Source: Bretschneidera sinensis (taxonomy: Eukaryota > Streptophyta > Magnoliopsida > Brassicales > Akaniaceae). From it: 64,000 nucleotides of DNA. Of this stretch, positions 34,294-46,429 are shown piece by piece. The notes under the pieces were generated by a model. The model did not search any database. It was not told the DNA's origin and saw nothing but the letters and a program-made list of their open reading frames with translations. The translations under genes were made by a program, and so were the position numbers. The first letter of the stretch is position 1. Each line of letters begins with the position of its first letter. The stretch spans positions 63,382,620 through 63,446,619 of the forward strand of contig CM043700.1 in assembly GCA_023935145.1 (NCBI GenBank), given 5' to 3'.

Positions 34294-36331
34294 TATAACG
34301 ACCCATCCCGGGTTGGCTACCCCCGAGACAGTGTCATCACATTTTGAAAATCCCAACACGACACATATATGCAACAATAAAAATTTATCAACTGCGATTA
34401 TTTACATCAATCCTCAACCCTTAACAGGGGAGATACATCGTTTAAATCTTAACTTAAACATTGTATACAGCATAATATGCATGAATATTTACAAATATAT
34501 TTTTTTCTCATTAGTCTGAGGATGTGGGCCACGTGGCTTACAGATAATAAATCCGTCTGAATCTTAGCTCACCAACTATCTGTCCTGCCTGCTGCCTGAA
34601 ATCATTTAACATTGAGGGATGAGCTTCACAAGCTCAGTGAATTAAATTTACTAGAAGTATTCAATTCATATAAACAGTCTTTTAATATTTAATCATTTAT
34701 CTCTCATATAACTTGATAATAGCATTCTACTATCACTACACATCTCATAAGTCCTATTCTCTATCAATCTCTTCTTCTTATATATTTGTTCACCTTAAGA
34801 CCATCAATTATCTCATAATTACATCGTTATGAGGTTCATAGCATATAATCTACCATTTAGATAGTTCTTATCATTCAACACTTCCATGTTTCTTTTCTCA
34901 CCGTAACTATCTATTTGTGAGACTTATTCATCTATAAATAAATTTAAAATAACAAAACAACACTTCAGCATTTCAATAATAAAATCAATATTTAAAACAA
35001 GTTCAATGCATGAATTATTATTAGGGAACGTCTTCCCACATGTCAATATGTTTTCATATTAGACCAGTTGCCTTTCCCGTTCTTTTATTTTATTTAGATT
35101 GGCCCCCTCCCGATTCTTTTATTTCATGCATATGCATATGAACAATGATATGAAATATGCATATGAACAATAATACAAAAACGAGCATGTATTCAGACAT
35201 TAAATTTAGCTATCTGCCTTTTCTCAAACTACTATTTGCTCAATTTCACTAATTTCTTCTCCTCATATATTACATAAATTTATCAACCATAACTCCTCAA
35301 TGATATGAAACATGCATATTAACAATAATACAAAAGCAAGCATGTATTCAGAAATTAAATTTAGCTATATGTCTTTTCTCAAACTACTATTTGCTCAGTT
35401 TCACTAATTTCTTCTTCTAATATATCACATCAATTTATCAACCATAACTCGTCAAGAATTTCATTATTAAATCGACTCAGTATTTCACTAATATTACTTA
35501 TCATATAATAACTTTCCACGTATCAGTTATACCTATCATACCCATTAAACAACTTTCATCTATTATCAAATCATATGTTAATAATTTATTCAAATATTAT
35601 CATTATATATTTTATATTTATATTGATTACTTAAAGTAAATCTAACTCACCACATACACTTAAAGCTACCCGTGGATCACCTCATTGCCTTTCCTGCTTC
35701 TCTCAGCAATTTCTTCTGGTTGCTGATCATCAATACCTGACATAATATTTATATTAAATTCTAATTTTTTCTTCAATTTTTCCATAATTTACACCATTTG
35801 AAAATTCCCACATTGAATTCCAGGAATTTCATGTATGTTAAATTTCAAAAATAAACTTCATGTTATTACCTTTTGTTTTTCTTAGAGCTTCATGACTCTC
35901 TATAAAATTCTCCCGTAAACCTGTTCAAAATTTTACTTCTTCAATCTTTCTTTTGGTCCACAAGTGTTTAAAGAAATAGAGTAGTTTAGATTTGAGATTG
36001 AAGAAAACCAAACAGGATTTGGTAAAACTAATAAAACAATTTAATATAAATAATAAAATTTATGCGGCACCGCACCGTTTTACACCGTTTACATATTTCT
36101 TGCTATACAACATGCAAGATTTGAACTTCTCTTTGGCAAAACCTGGCTCCAGGTGTTGCCTCGTCCATATTTTTTTTATTTTAAAAAAACATCTTTTCCT
36201 TTTTCTTTATCTAGACGATTTTTTTGAAGAATTGTTTTATAAAAATTAAATCTTTCGCATATATGTATTATTTCCGTGTCATATTTATTAAATTACTTTT
36301 TTACCCTTTCTTTACGAATACGGGTATTACA
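34294..36331 (-). repeat. 3' LTR of the Tekay element
   Basis: Plus-strand edges are TATAACGACCC (first G mutated) and GGTATTACA. It contains a private tandem duplication of about 150 bases (about 35130-35290 and 35290-35450: ATGATATGAAA, then AACAATAATACAAAA, then AATTTAGCTAT) that is single in the right LTR. Confidence 0.9.
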
Positions 36332-36339
36332 ATTCTACC

Positions 36340-39300
36340 CACCTTACAAAAATTTCGTCCTCGAAATTTCCTTATCTAATTCATAAAAGAGTTGGGGGTA
36401 TTCTTTCCTCATTCTTGCTTCATGCTCCCAAGTAATTTGTTCAACATCTTGGATTCGTCATAATACTTGAATCAAGAGAATAACTTTATTGCGCAAGACT
36501 TGTTCCTTTCTGTCTAGAATTCTGACCGGTACTTGCATAAAAGTCAAATCTTCTTAAAGTTCTATCGCCTGATTTGAGATACTATAGGATTCATTGTGTA
36601 AGTACTTTCTCAAAAGTGAGACATGAAACACATTACGTAATTGCTTTAACACTGGAGGCAAATACAATCTATATGCTACTGGTCTAACTATCTCAATCAC
36701 CTCATATGGTCCCACAAATCTTAGGCTTAACTTTCCTTTCTTTTTAAACCTCAACATGCCATTTCACGGAGATAGCTTCAAAAATACCCAATCACCAACT
36801 TGAAACTCGAGAGGTCATCTTCTATTATCAGCATATCCCTTCTGTCTATTCTGTATTGCTCTAAGGTTCTCTCTAACCAGTTTGATCCTCTCAGTAGTCA
36901 GATCTATCATTTCTGGACCAAATATCTTTCTCTTTCCAACTTCTTTTCAGCATACTGGAGTTCTACACCTCCTACCATATAAAGCTTCAAATGGTGTCAT
37001 CCCAATACTAGTTTGATAATGATTATTATATACAAACTCGATCAAATGTAAATAAGCATCTCAGCTCACTGAGAAACTCAATACACTTGTCCTCAGCATA
37101 ACTTCTAATATTCTGATGATTCTCTCCGTCTGCCTATCAGTTTGTGGATGAAAAGTTGTACTAAACTGTAATTGTGTACCCATAGCTTATTAGAAACCTC
37201 TCCAAAATCTAGAGGTAAATCTAGAATCTCTATTTGATACAACACTCAAAGGTACTCCATGTAATCTTACAACCTCTGCTACATATAATTCAATGAACTT
37301 TTCAGGACTCTAGGTAGTTTTAATAGGAAGGAAATATGAAGACTTAGAAAGTCTATCTACTATAACCCATACAGTGTTATGACCCCTCTGGGTACGGGAA
37401 AAATCAGAGACAAAATCCATACTCACATTTTCCCATGGACACTGAGGTACTGGAAGAGGTTGTAATAAACCTGCTGGATGTTTATTCTCAGACTTCACCT
37501 ATTGACAAGTCAGACATCTAGAAATATGCTCCGCTTTATCATTCTTCATCCCTGACCTCCAATAATTTTGACTCAATCCCCTATACATCTTATTATTTCC
37601 TTGATGCATGGAATATACAAAATCATGAGCCTCCCTTAGTATCTCCTTGCTCATCTCCACATCATTGGGAACACAAACTCGATGCCCCAATACCACTATA
37701 CCATCTTCTCTAATTCTAAACTCAGTTAGTTTTCCACTCAACACTTCCTATCGGATCTTCTCTATCTCCTCATCTCTATCCTGCATCTGTAATAAATGAT
37801 CAATAATAGAAGATTGTACCACCATATTTGCCATCAATACTCCTCTATCAGTGATACTCAACTGCATCCTCATTCTTCTTAATTCTATCATCAAGCTAGT
37901 ATTATGACTCCCAATAGCAGCTAATCTTCCTGTAGCCTTTGTACTCAATGCATCAGTTACTACATTTGCCTTTCTGGGATGATAATGAATGGTATAGTCA
38001 TAATCACTAATAAACTCAATCTACCTCCTCTGCCTCAAATTCAACTCCTTATGGGTCGGTAAATGCGTCAAGCTTATACGATCAGTAAAAATTTCGCAAT
38101 TGGCTCCATATAGATGATGTCTCTAAATCTTCAAAGCAAAAATTATGGTAGTCAATTCTAAATCATGGGTCGGGTAATTCCTTTCATGGTTATTCAATTG
38201 CCTAGATGTATAAGTTATAACTCTCCCATGTTACATCAACACACATCCAAACCCCTGATGTGACGTATCACTGTATCACAAATCCTTCATCACCAGAAGG
38301 AAGCACTAATACCGGAGCAGTAGTTAATTTTTCTTTCAACAGCTGGAAACTTCTCTCACACTCCTTTGACCACCTAAACTTCATGTCCTTCTTGGTCAAT
38401 CTAGTCAGTGGTCCAGTAATCATAGAAATTTTTTTGATGAATCTCCTATAATAACCAACCAACCTCAAAAAGCTTCTAAATTTAGTTACACTAGAGGGTC
38501 TTTCCCAATTCAACACTGCTTCTACCTTCTTTGGGTCAAATACTATTCCCTCTCCAGACACAACATGCCCTAAAAAAGATATTTCACTCAACCAAAACTC
38601 ACACTTAAAGAATTTTGCATATAATTTCTCTCTCATCAAAATTTCCAACACTATTTTTCAATGTTGCGTATGCTCCTCTTCATTCTTGGAATACACTAGA
38701 ATATCATCAATAAACACAATCACAAATCTATCCAAGAATAGTTTAAACACCCGATTCATTAGATCTATAAATGCTGCACGAGCATTAGTCAACCCAAATA
38801 ACATGACCAGGAACTCATGATGGCCATAACGTGTCCTAAAAGTAGTCTTAGGCACGTCCCCCTCCTTTATCCTCAATTGATGATAATCTTATCTCAGGTC
38901 TATCTTAGAAAACACCCTAGCTCCCGGTAACTGTTCGAACAAATCATCTATCCTGGGCAAAGGATATATATTCTTGATAGTGATCTTATTCAACTGTCTA
39001 TAATCAATACATAACCTTATTGTCCTATCCTTCTTCTTAACAAACAATACAGGGGCTCCCTAAGGTGACATACTAGGTCGAATAAACTGTTTATCTAGTA
39101 ACTCTTGAAGCTGAACTTTTAACTCTCTCAATTCAGCTGGTGCCATCCTATAAGGTGCTATAGATATGGATGTTGATCCTAGAATCACCTCAATAGAAAA
39201 CTCAATCTCCCTATTGGAAGGCAAACCAGACAGCTCTTCAGGGAATACATTAGAAAAATCTTTTACTACCAAGATTTCTTCTAACTTTCTATCCTCCTTA

Positions 39301-39800
39301 CTAGAATCCACCATATATGCCAAATACCCCTCACAATCCTTCTTTAACCATTTACTGGTAGTTAAGGCAGAAATAAGACAGTTAGCAAGTATCTTACGTT
39401 CTCCCTGAAAATTAAACTCTTCATGTCTAGGTATCTTGAACACCACATTCTTCCTAAAATAATCTACCCAAGCATGATATGCATATAAGCAATTCATCCC
39501 CAGAATTAAATCAAAATCTATCATATCTAAAGGCAATAAATCAACTTCAAATTCTTTATCAACCATATAAATCATAAAACTTCGATAAATTGTCCTAATA
39601 CTAACCCTATCCCCAGTAGGAATCTCAACAACAATAGTATGCATCAGAGGACTAGCGTTAGCATCAATAAATTTCATATAAACACTGGATGTGAAAGAAT
39701 GGGCTGCACCTGGATCAATCAATAATCTAGCAGACCTATCAAGGATAGATACCATACCCATAACAACATCAGGAGTGGCTTGTGCATCCTGTTGGGTCAA
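36340..39800 (-). pseudogene. Tekay pol remnant with C-terminal chromodomain
   Basis: From high to low coordinates: protease (RLLIDPGAAHSFTSS, about 39700); RT with [38 protein letters not shown] and the active-site block [13 protein letters not shown] (about 38720); then [20 protein letters not shown] and [16 protein letters not shown]; integrase zinc-finger region (GLSQNYWRSGMKND, about 37560) and core start (WENVSMDFVSDF, about 37420). A Tekay-type chromodomain tail follows (VPVRILDRKEQVLRNK, then EHEARMREEYPQLF, about 36540-36390). Chromodomains steer insertion to marked heterochromatin. Stops occur at many points, including beside the RT motifs and within integrase. Confidence 0.88.
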
Positions 39801-39849
39801 TGCATAGACTTTGTTGTCTCTAAACCGTAATTAGCTACTACGTCATCTC

Positions 39850-41214
39850 TCAGCTACTGATCCTCGACCTTTACCCCACACACTTCCTGATCCACCACCT
39901 CTCTCTATCGGTCTTCTCCCAACACTTACAACGCCTACGTTAGTAGATTTTCCCACTGGACAATCTGCAGCAACATGTCTTCCCTCACCACATACAAAGC
40001 ATATATGCGTAGGGCAATTATGAGATAGATACCGTATGATTACATCTGAAGCAAACCCTTAGCTTTCGATCATACATCAGATTACTACCTCCCCTTGGTG
40101 GCATACTTACTCATCTACTATAACTCCCACTTCCCATAGCTTGTCTCCATAACCTAGGGGTCCCATCGGTATTACCCTGAGCGACAGAAGCAACAAATCC
40201 TACTTACCTTTGACTCTGTACTACAGTTCCTTGTGACAAGGAACTCCCCCTCTGGGGTGGTCTCTCACCCTGTACACTCATACTGCCACCACCTCTAGGT
40301 CCCTCAAATCTAGACTTTTTAGCCACTCCATTAAATCCTTCTCAATTTGAAATGATTTATCCACCAGTATAGCATAATTTCTAATGCTCATATAAAAGAG
40401 TTTAGCCTGAATGTCATAGTGTAATCCATCTAAAAATCTCTTACATTTTCTCTCATCTGTATTCACTAATTCAGGTAGAAACCTTGACAAGGCTATGAAT
40501 CTACTATCATATTCAGCCACCGATAAATTTCTCTACCTTAGATGAATAAATTCTCTCTCTTATTGTGCCTGAAAGGTATTTGAAAAATACTTCGCAAAGA
40601 ACTCATCCTTAAACTTACTCCAAGTTAAAAGTTGTTCTGCTTGTGTGCTTACTCTAGGCAAAATATCCTCCCACCATTGATAAGCCTCACCCTCTAGCAT
40701 AAATGAAGCAAAAACAACCTTTTGTCTATCTGTCACTGGTAAGACCTCAAAATATTTATCGACATGTCTAATCCACTGCTTAGCTTCTACAGGATTTACA
40801 GATCCTCTAAAAAAATCAGGGTTTAAACTTAAGAAATCTCACAAAACAACCACCTTGCATCTCATATGCAAACACACCTTCTCACTCATGAACCTCTTGT
40901 CTTACCATATTAGGTTCTATTCTACCCCTCTCCTTTAATCTCTTCTGCAAATTATTAGCCATTTCTTCAGCTGCATTTATCCTCTCTAGGGCGTGCTTAA
41001 GAGCTTCTCTCAATTCATCCCTCCTAACCTCAGATTCTCTCCCAGCTCTACTATTACCTACCATACTATCAATCTGTTCCCTTGCAGGAACCACAGACTT
41101 AACTTCCTCCTCTGCTTCAGTTCTTCTAAATATTGGGGGTCTACCACGTCCCCTCTGATTCAAAACACTACCTCCAGTTCTAGCACGTCCACATATCATT
41201 CTCAGACTCTGCAT
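39850..41214 (-). pseudogene. Tekay gag remnant
   Basis: Starts near 41214 with a basic and acidic N-terminus. It continues with pieces of the chromovirus gag core: SFMLEGEAYQWWEDILPR near 40720-40665, LTWSKFKDEFFAKYF near 40635-40590, then SVAEYDSRFIALSRFLPELV at 40525-40470 and KRFLDGLHYDIQAKL. A zinc-knuckle-like stretch (CFRCNH- and CVVREDMLL-like text) lies near 40080-39970 but is eroded. Stops and shifts separate the blocks. Confidence 0.75.
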
Positions 41215-41301
41215 TAAAATATAGTTTATTTAAATCTTCCACTTCTTTAATTTCTTATGCAGTCTACAGAATCATAAAATCTAATGCTCTGATATCAAAA
41301 T

Positions 41302-43331
41302 TGTAACAACCCATCCCGGGTTGGCCACCCCCGAGACGGTGTCATCACATTTTAAAAATCCCAGCATAACACATACACGCAATAATAAAATTTATCAACT
41401 GCAATTATTTACATCAATCCTTAACCCTTAACATGGGAGATACATCGTTCAGATCTTACTTAAACATTGTATACAACATAATATGCATGAATATTCACAA
41501 ACATTTTTTTTTCTCATTAGTCTGAGAATATGGACCACGTGACTTATAGATAATAAATCCGTCTGAATCTCAGCTCACTAACTATCTGTTTTGCCTACTG
41601 CTTGAAATCATTTAACATTGAGGGATGAGCTTCACAAGCTTAGTGAATTAAATTTACTAGAAGTATTCAATTTGTATAAATAGTCTTTTACTATTTAATC
41701 ATTTATCTCTCATATAACTTGATAATAGCATTCTACTATCACTAAACATATCATAAGTCCCATTATCTATCAATCTCTTCTTCTTATATATCTGTTCACC
41801 TTAAGACTATCAATTATCTCATAATTACCTCATTATAAGGTTCACAACATATAGTCTACCATTTAGATAGTTCTCATCATTCCACATTTCCTTGTTTCTT
41901 TTCTCACCATAACTGTCTCTCTGTGAGACTCATTCATCTATAAATAAATTTAAAATAACAAAACAACACTTAAGCATTTTAGTAATAAAATCAATATTTA
42001 AAATAGGTGCAATTGATGAATTATCATTAGGGAACGTCTTCCCACATGTTGACATGTTTTTATCTTAGATCAGCTGCCTTCCCGGTTCTTTTATTTCATT
42101 TAGACCGGCCCCCTCCCGGTTATTTTATTTCTAGCATATACCGATTGTCACAGTTTTCATTTATTTCCAGTATATACCAGCTGTCACGGTTTTTCATTTA
42201 GATTAGCCCCCTTCCGGTTCTTTTATTTCATGCATATGCATATAAACAATGATATGAAATATGCATATGAACAATAATACAAAAACAAGCATGTATTCAG
42301 ACACTAAATTTAGCTATCTGCCTTTTCTCAAACTACTATTTGCTCAATTTCAGTAATTTCTTCTCCCATATATCACATCAATTTATCAACCATAACTCGT
42401 CAAGAATTTCATTATTAAATCGATTCAGAATTTCACTAATATTACTTCTCATATAATAACTTTTTATGTATCAATTATACCTATCATACCCATCAAACAA
42501 CTTTCATCAATTATCAAATCATAGGTTAATAATTTATTCAAATATTATCACTATATATTTCATATTTATCTTGATTACTTAAAGTAAATCTAACTCACCA
42601 TGTAGCACTTCCTTGTCTTTCCTGCTATTCTCAGCAATTTCCCCCGGTTGCTGATTGTCAATACCTGACATAATATTCGTATTAAATTCTAATTTTTCTT
42701 CAATTTTTCCATAATTTACACTATTTGAAAATTCCCACATTGAATTATGAGAATTTCATATATGCTAAATTTAAAAAATAAACTTCATGTTATTACCTTA
42801 TGTTTTTCTTAGAGCTTCCCGTGACTCTCTATAAAATTCTCCCGTAAACCTCTTCAAAATTTTACTCTTTCAATCTTTCTTTTGGTCCCCAAATGTTTTA
42901 AGAATTATAGTATTTTAGATTTGAGAATGAAGAAAACCAAGCAGAATGTGGTAAAACTAATAAAACAATTCAATATAAATAATAAAATTTACGCGGCACC
43001 ACACCACTTTACACCGTTTACATATTTCTTGCTGTACAACATGCAGGATTTGAACTTCTCTTTGGCAGCACCTGGCTCTAGGTGTTGCCACACCCGTATT
43101 TTTTTAATTTTTTTTTATCTTTTTAAAAAATCTTTTTTTTTCTTTTTCCTTTTCCTTTATCTGGACGTTTTTTTTTCATTTTCTTTTTTTCTTTACACCA
43201 CCACGCATCTGTTTTTTTTTTAAGAATTGTTTTATAAAAATTAAATATTTCACATATATGTATTATTTCAATTCCATATCATATTTATTAAATTACTTCT
43301 TTACCCTTCCTTTACGAATACATGTATTACA
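41302..43331 (-). repeat. 5' LTR of the Tekay element
   Basis: Plus-strand edges are TGTAACAACCC and TGTATTACA. It has an extra segment around 42100-42200 (CCGGTT, then ATATACC, then GTCACGGTTT, repeated) absent from the left LTR. Confidence 0.9.
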
Positions 43332-43336
43332 AAAAC

Positions 43337-43690
43337 CGAGGAGAGTGCATCTACCTCAGGGTTAAAAACCGAGGTGAGAGCATCGATCTCACGATTAAAA
43401 ATTGAGTTGAGTGCACCGACCTCACGGTTAAAAATCGAGGTGAGTGCATTGACCTCATGGCTAAATACTGAGGTGAATGCACCAACCTCAGGGCTAAAAA
43501 CCAAGGTGAGTAGCCCGACCTCAAGGTTAAAAACTGTGGTGAGTTCACCGAATTCAAGGTTAAAAAACTGAGGTGAGGACACCAACCTCAAGGTTAATAA
43601 CCGAGGTGAATGCATCGACCTCAAGGCTAAAAATTGATGTCAATGCACCAACTTCAAGGTTAAAAACCGATCTTAGTTTATCAACACCAA
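43337..43690. repeat. 33-bp minisatellite, right part
   Basis: Continuation of the array at 34090-34288 after the Tekay insertion; about ten units of GAGGTGAGTGCACCGACCTCAAGGTTAAAAACC type (split here for length: GAGGTGAGTGCACC, GACCTCAAGG, TTAAAAACC). Because 33 is a multiple of 3, the minus strand shows an 11-residue repeat (ALTSVFNPEVG type). I regard this as a by-product of the DNA repeat. Confidence 0.85.
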
Positions 43691-43803
43691 GCTATATAAT
43701 CGATCATTGATGCCGACCATGAGCAACAAGTTCCAAGAAATAGACTATCTCTCAACTCTACTCCCTTAAAGCGAACTTCGTGTATAAGGGAGTAAGGGGC
43801 ATA

Positions 43804-45040
43804 TGATGTGAGTAAAAATACATCACACAATAAGAGTTAGACATGTGGCAAACCTTAGGGTTATGTTAGTAATTTTACATTATAAACTTGGTCTTTAAGA
43901 CATAGAGGACATTTGGCTTGCAAAGACACCATCCCACTTAAAAAACAAAATAGTATTTTCATAGAGGGGATGCATCCCAGTGTTTTCAGAGACAAAGGCA
44001 TTAGGCGAGGTATATTGCCCCAACGAAGCTAGAAGTAAGCCCCGAGACGTTGGGACGTAAGCCTTTTGAATACGTTAGGGTGTTTCAAAATTTTCATAAA
44101 ATAATATTAATTAATTAATTAGAATTATAAAAATAATTAATTAAAATAATAATTTTTAAATTAATTAATTTTTAACAAACTTTAATATTTTTACTAATTT
44201 ACTAGAGCATAATAATTATAATTTTATAAATATTAATATATATTTATATATAACTTATATTTTTATATTGTTGCAACTTGTAAGTGATTTATTAAATAGT
44301 TTGTAATTATTACTAAACTAGATAACATGTAATATATATTTATGAAGTGTAATGTATCACAACAGGAATGCTAGATTAATGGTTAAGACTTATATTTCTA
44401 TTTATTAGGTCATGGGTTCACCTAATATTTTTATTTACATTGGTTAGTTACATTGCTAGATTAGTAGCGCCCACCCCACCAACGCCTTTCAATACACTGT
44501 TTTTCCCATTAGGGTAAGAATTTTTTTCCCTATGAAAGAGCTCATTATCTTAGGTATCATATTCTTTACACACTCCCTCAGATATTTCATTAGCTGATTT
44601 AAGCATCAAATGATCATTCCCGAAAAACAAAACTCCAGTTGGCTTTTTTTTTTCTTCAAGTGACTTTGTGCTCTTTTGACGTGGATTCGACATTAACTTA
44701 CAACCAAACTGAAGTCCGAGCCTAAATGCTAGCTCCCACCCCACCAATATCTTTCAATACACTGCTTTTTCTCATTAAGATAAGATTTTTATCCCTTTGA
44801 AAGAGCTCATTATCATAGATATCATATTCTTTACACACTCCCTCAAATATTTCATTCTCCCTCTCTGCCCTCACTTTATCTTCGGTCATTGGCTGATTTA
44901 AGCATCAGATAGTCATTCTCGAAGAACAAAACTCCAGTTAGCTTTCTTTTTCAAGTGATTTTGTGCTCTTTCGACGTGGATTCGCTTAACTTACAACCAA
45001 ACTTGATGTAATTACCTTTATTTACTTTTCGGCATTAACA
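43804..45040 (+). repeat. 3' LTR of the outer Tat-like element, with MITE and internal duplication
   Basis: Begins TGATGTGAGTAAAAATACAT and ends TCGGCATTAACA, matching the 26270 LTR at both ends. It is 770 bases longer because of a 522-base hAT-like insertion (43978-44499) and a tandem duplication of its 3' half (about 44465-44710 and 44710-44980). Confidence 0.75.
43978..44499. mobile_element. hAT-like non-autonomous element, copy 2 (MITE)
   Basis: Ends CAGTGTTTTCAGAGACAAAG and CTTTCAATACACTG form terminal inverted repeats of hAT type. The interior is AT-rich without coding. It is inserted in the 3' LTR relative to the empty 5' LTR. An 8-bp target duplication was not clear. Confidence 0.65.
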
Positions 45041-46429
45041 TGACCCGACCTAAATGTAGACCAGATGAATGAGTTGATTTTGGGTACATGGAAAAAAAAC
45101 TTTATTTACCACAATAACCTTTATGAAATCAGAAAGCATAAAATTTTATTTAATGGGTACATGAAAAAAGAAATACTGTGATTAATCATTGTTGTAATTT
45201 CTGGTTGGGAACGTTGCCTCCTAATATCGAAGTCCTAGTCAACCTAGAACAATTGTAATCGGGTTTTTACAATATTATCGCTATTTCCCAAAAAAAAAAA
45301 AATACTGTGATCACTATAACATATTATTCTTTATATGTAATTTGTTCGTCAAATAAAGGTTTACCATAAAAGTAGAAAATGGTGTGCAGAGATAATTGAG
45401 TTACAAAATTATCTTAATTGTAGAATTGCGTTTTGGTTTAGACATTTTGAATGCTAATTTAGTTGGTTAATTTGTATTAATTTATTGAAAAAACTTTTAA
45501 ACTTGCTATGACTGGTTATTTGAATGATAATAATGATTTTTTTTATATGGATGGAAAATGAAATTATATAGATAACTAACCAATATAAAATATTGCTTTT
45601 ATATGATATAATAATAATAATTATTATTATTATTTAAATTTAAGTATATGTGAGTGTGACAAAAGATTACAGACTTAATATTGTGGTTGCATGACTGCGG
45701 GATGCCTCAACAACTATATTTATTACAACAGAAATCATAAAAGAAAAGAAAGATGGAATTACCATAAAGTTCTTTATTATATGTCTAATAAAAGGTTATA
45801 ACACTTTTGAAATTGCGCAATTACTATATAAATGATGACGCGTACTATTTTAGAAAGTTATTTGTGGGTTATAATGGATGTATCGTATTTTTTTTTTCTT
45901 GAGAATTAAATAAAAATATTTTAGAGGATTTAAGTTTAGGAAATTAGAGATTATAGACCTATTTTAAATTTGATTTACACTGGTGTTTTTATTTCAATTA
46001 TTTGGTCTTTATATAAGAGTACTTTTAATTTAGTTTCTATGAGAAATACTTTTTATCTAGCATTGTATTAGAACAGATTTTTTGGAAATAGTGTTCTATG
46101 AGAAATACACACAAAATGATATATATTTAAAAAAAGCATCTATACTGAAATTATTAGTGAACTTTCCTATATTTACTACTCCTTGGGTCCGTGATTGAAA
46201 TCTTAGCACGATACCAGACAAGAATCACTATTTTATTCTATGTGAACTTTATTTTATTTCTTCGCCTCTTATTAAGTGTTTTTTTTTTTTAATGAAAACA
46301 GTGTTTTTCGTTATGTATATATAAAAGAAAAACATATTTTTTTCCCCAATTATTAGAAACAAAATTATGCAGCAAAGTCTTTATGAGAGCTATATCTACC
46401 TCACAACTCAAAAGGGTAGGCTCTGAGAA
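45041..46429. promoter_or_regulatory. Upstream region of the second GILT gene, with TATA box
   Basis: AT-rich and non-coding. A TATA box TATATATAAAA lies at 46316-46326, about 104 bases before the ATG. An AT palindrome (ATAATAATAATTATTATTAT) lies near 45610-45632. No other gene was seen. Confidence 0.55.

Larger units (their letters stand above)
34289..43336 (-). mobile_element. Tekay-type chromovirus (Ty3/gypsy), nested in the minisatellite
   Basis: LTRs of 2.03-2.04 kb (34294-36331 and 41302-43331) are flanked by a perfect 5-bp duplication AAAAC (34289-34293 and 43332-43336). The internal region reads on the minus strand: gag, protease, RT, RNase H, integrase, chromodomain. The primer-binding site just inside the right LTR reads, on the minus strand, TTTGATATCAGAGCA (41299-41285), matching initiator-tRNA-Met sites. 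Many stops make it inactive. It is older than the Athila insertion judging by LTR divergence. Confidence 0.93.
26270..45040 (+). mobile_element. Tat-like LTR retrotransposon remnant, split by two nested elements
   Basis: Two related LTRs (26270-26736 and 43804-45040) share a start (TGATGT, then ACATCAC) and a long common block (TTTGGCTTGCAAAGA, TTTACACA, CAAAACTCCA, TTTCGACGTGGAT). They bracket a short internal region in plus orientation: a primer-binding-like site, a gag remnant and two minisatellites. Without its nested insertions the element is only about 4 kb and has no pol, so it was non-autonomous or heavily deleted. Flanking 5-mers (AGACT and TGACC) do not match, so the target duplication is lost or the edges are slightly off. 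Confidence 0.75.

Noticed and set aside
43301..43624. 11-residue repeat protein on the minus strand
   Set aside because: It follows directly from a 33-bp DNA repeat whose length is a multiple of three. There is no promoter, and the same array is split by a transposon.
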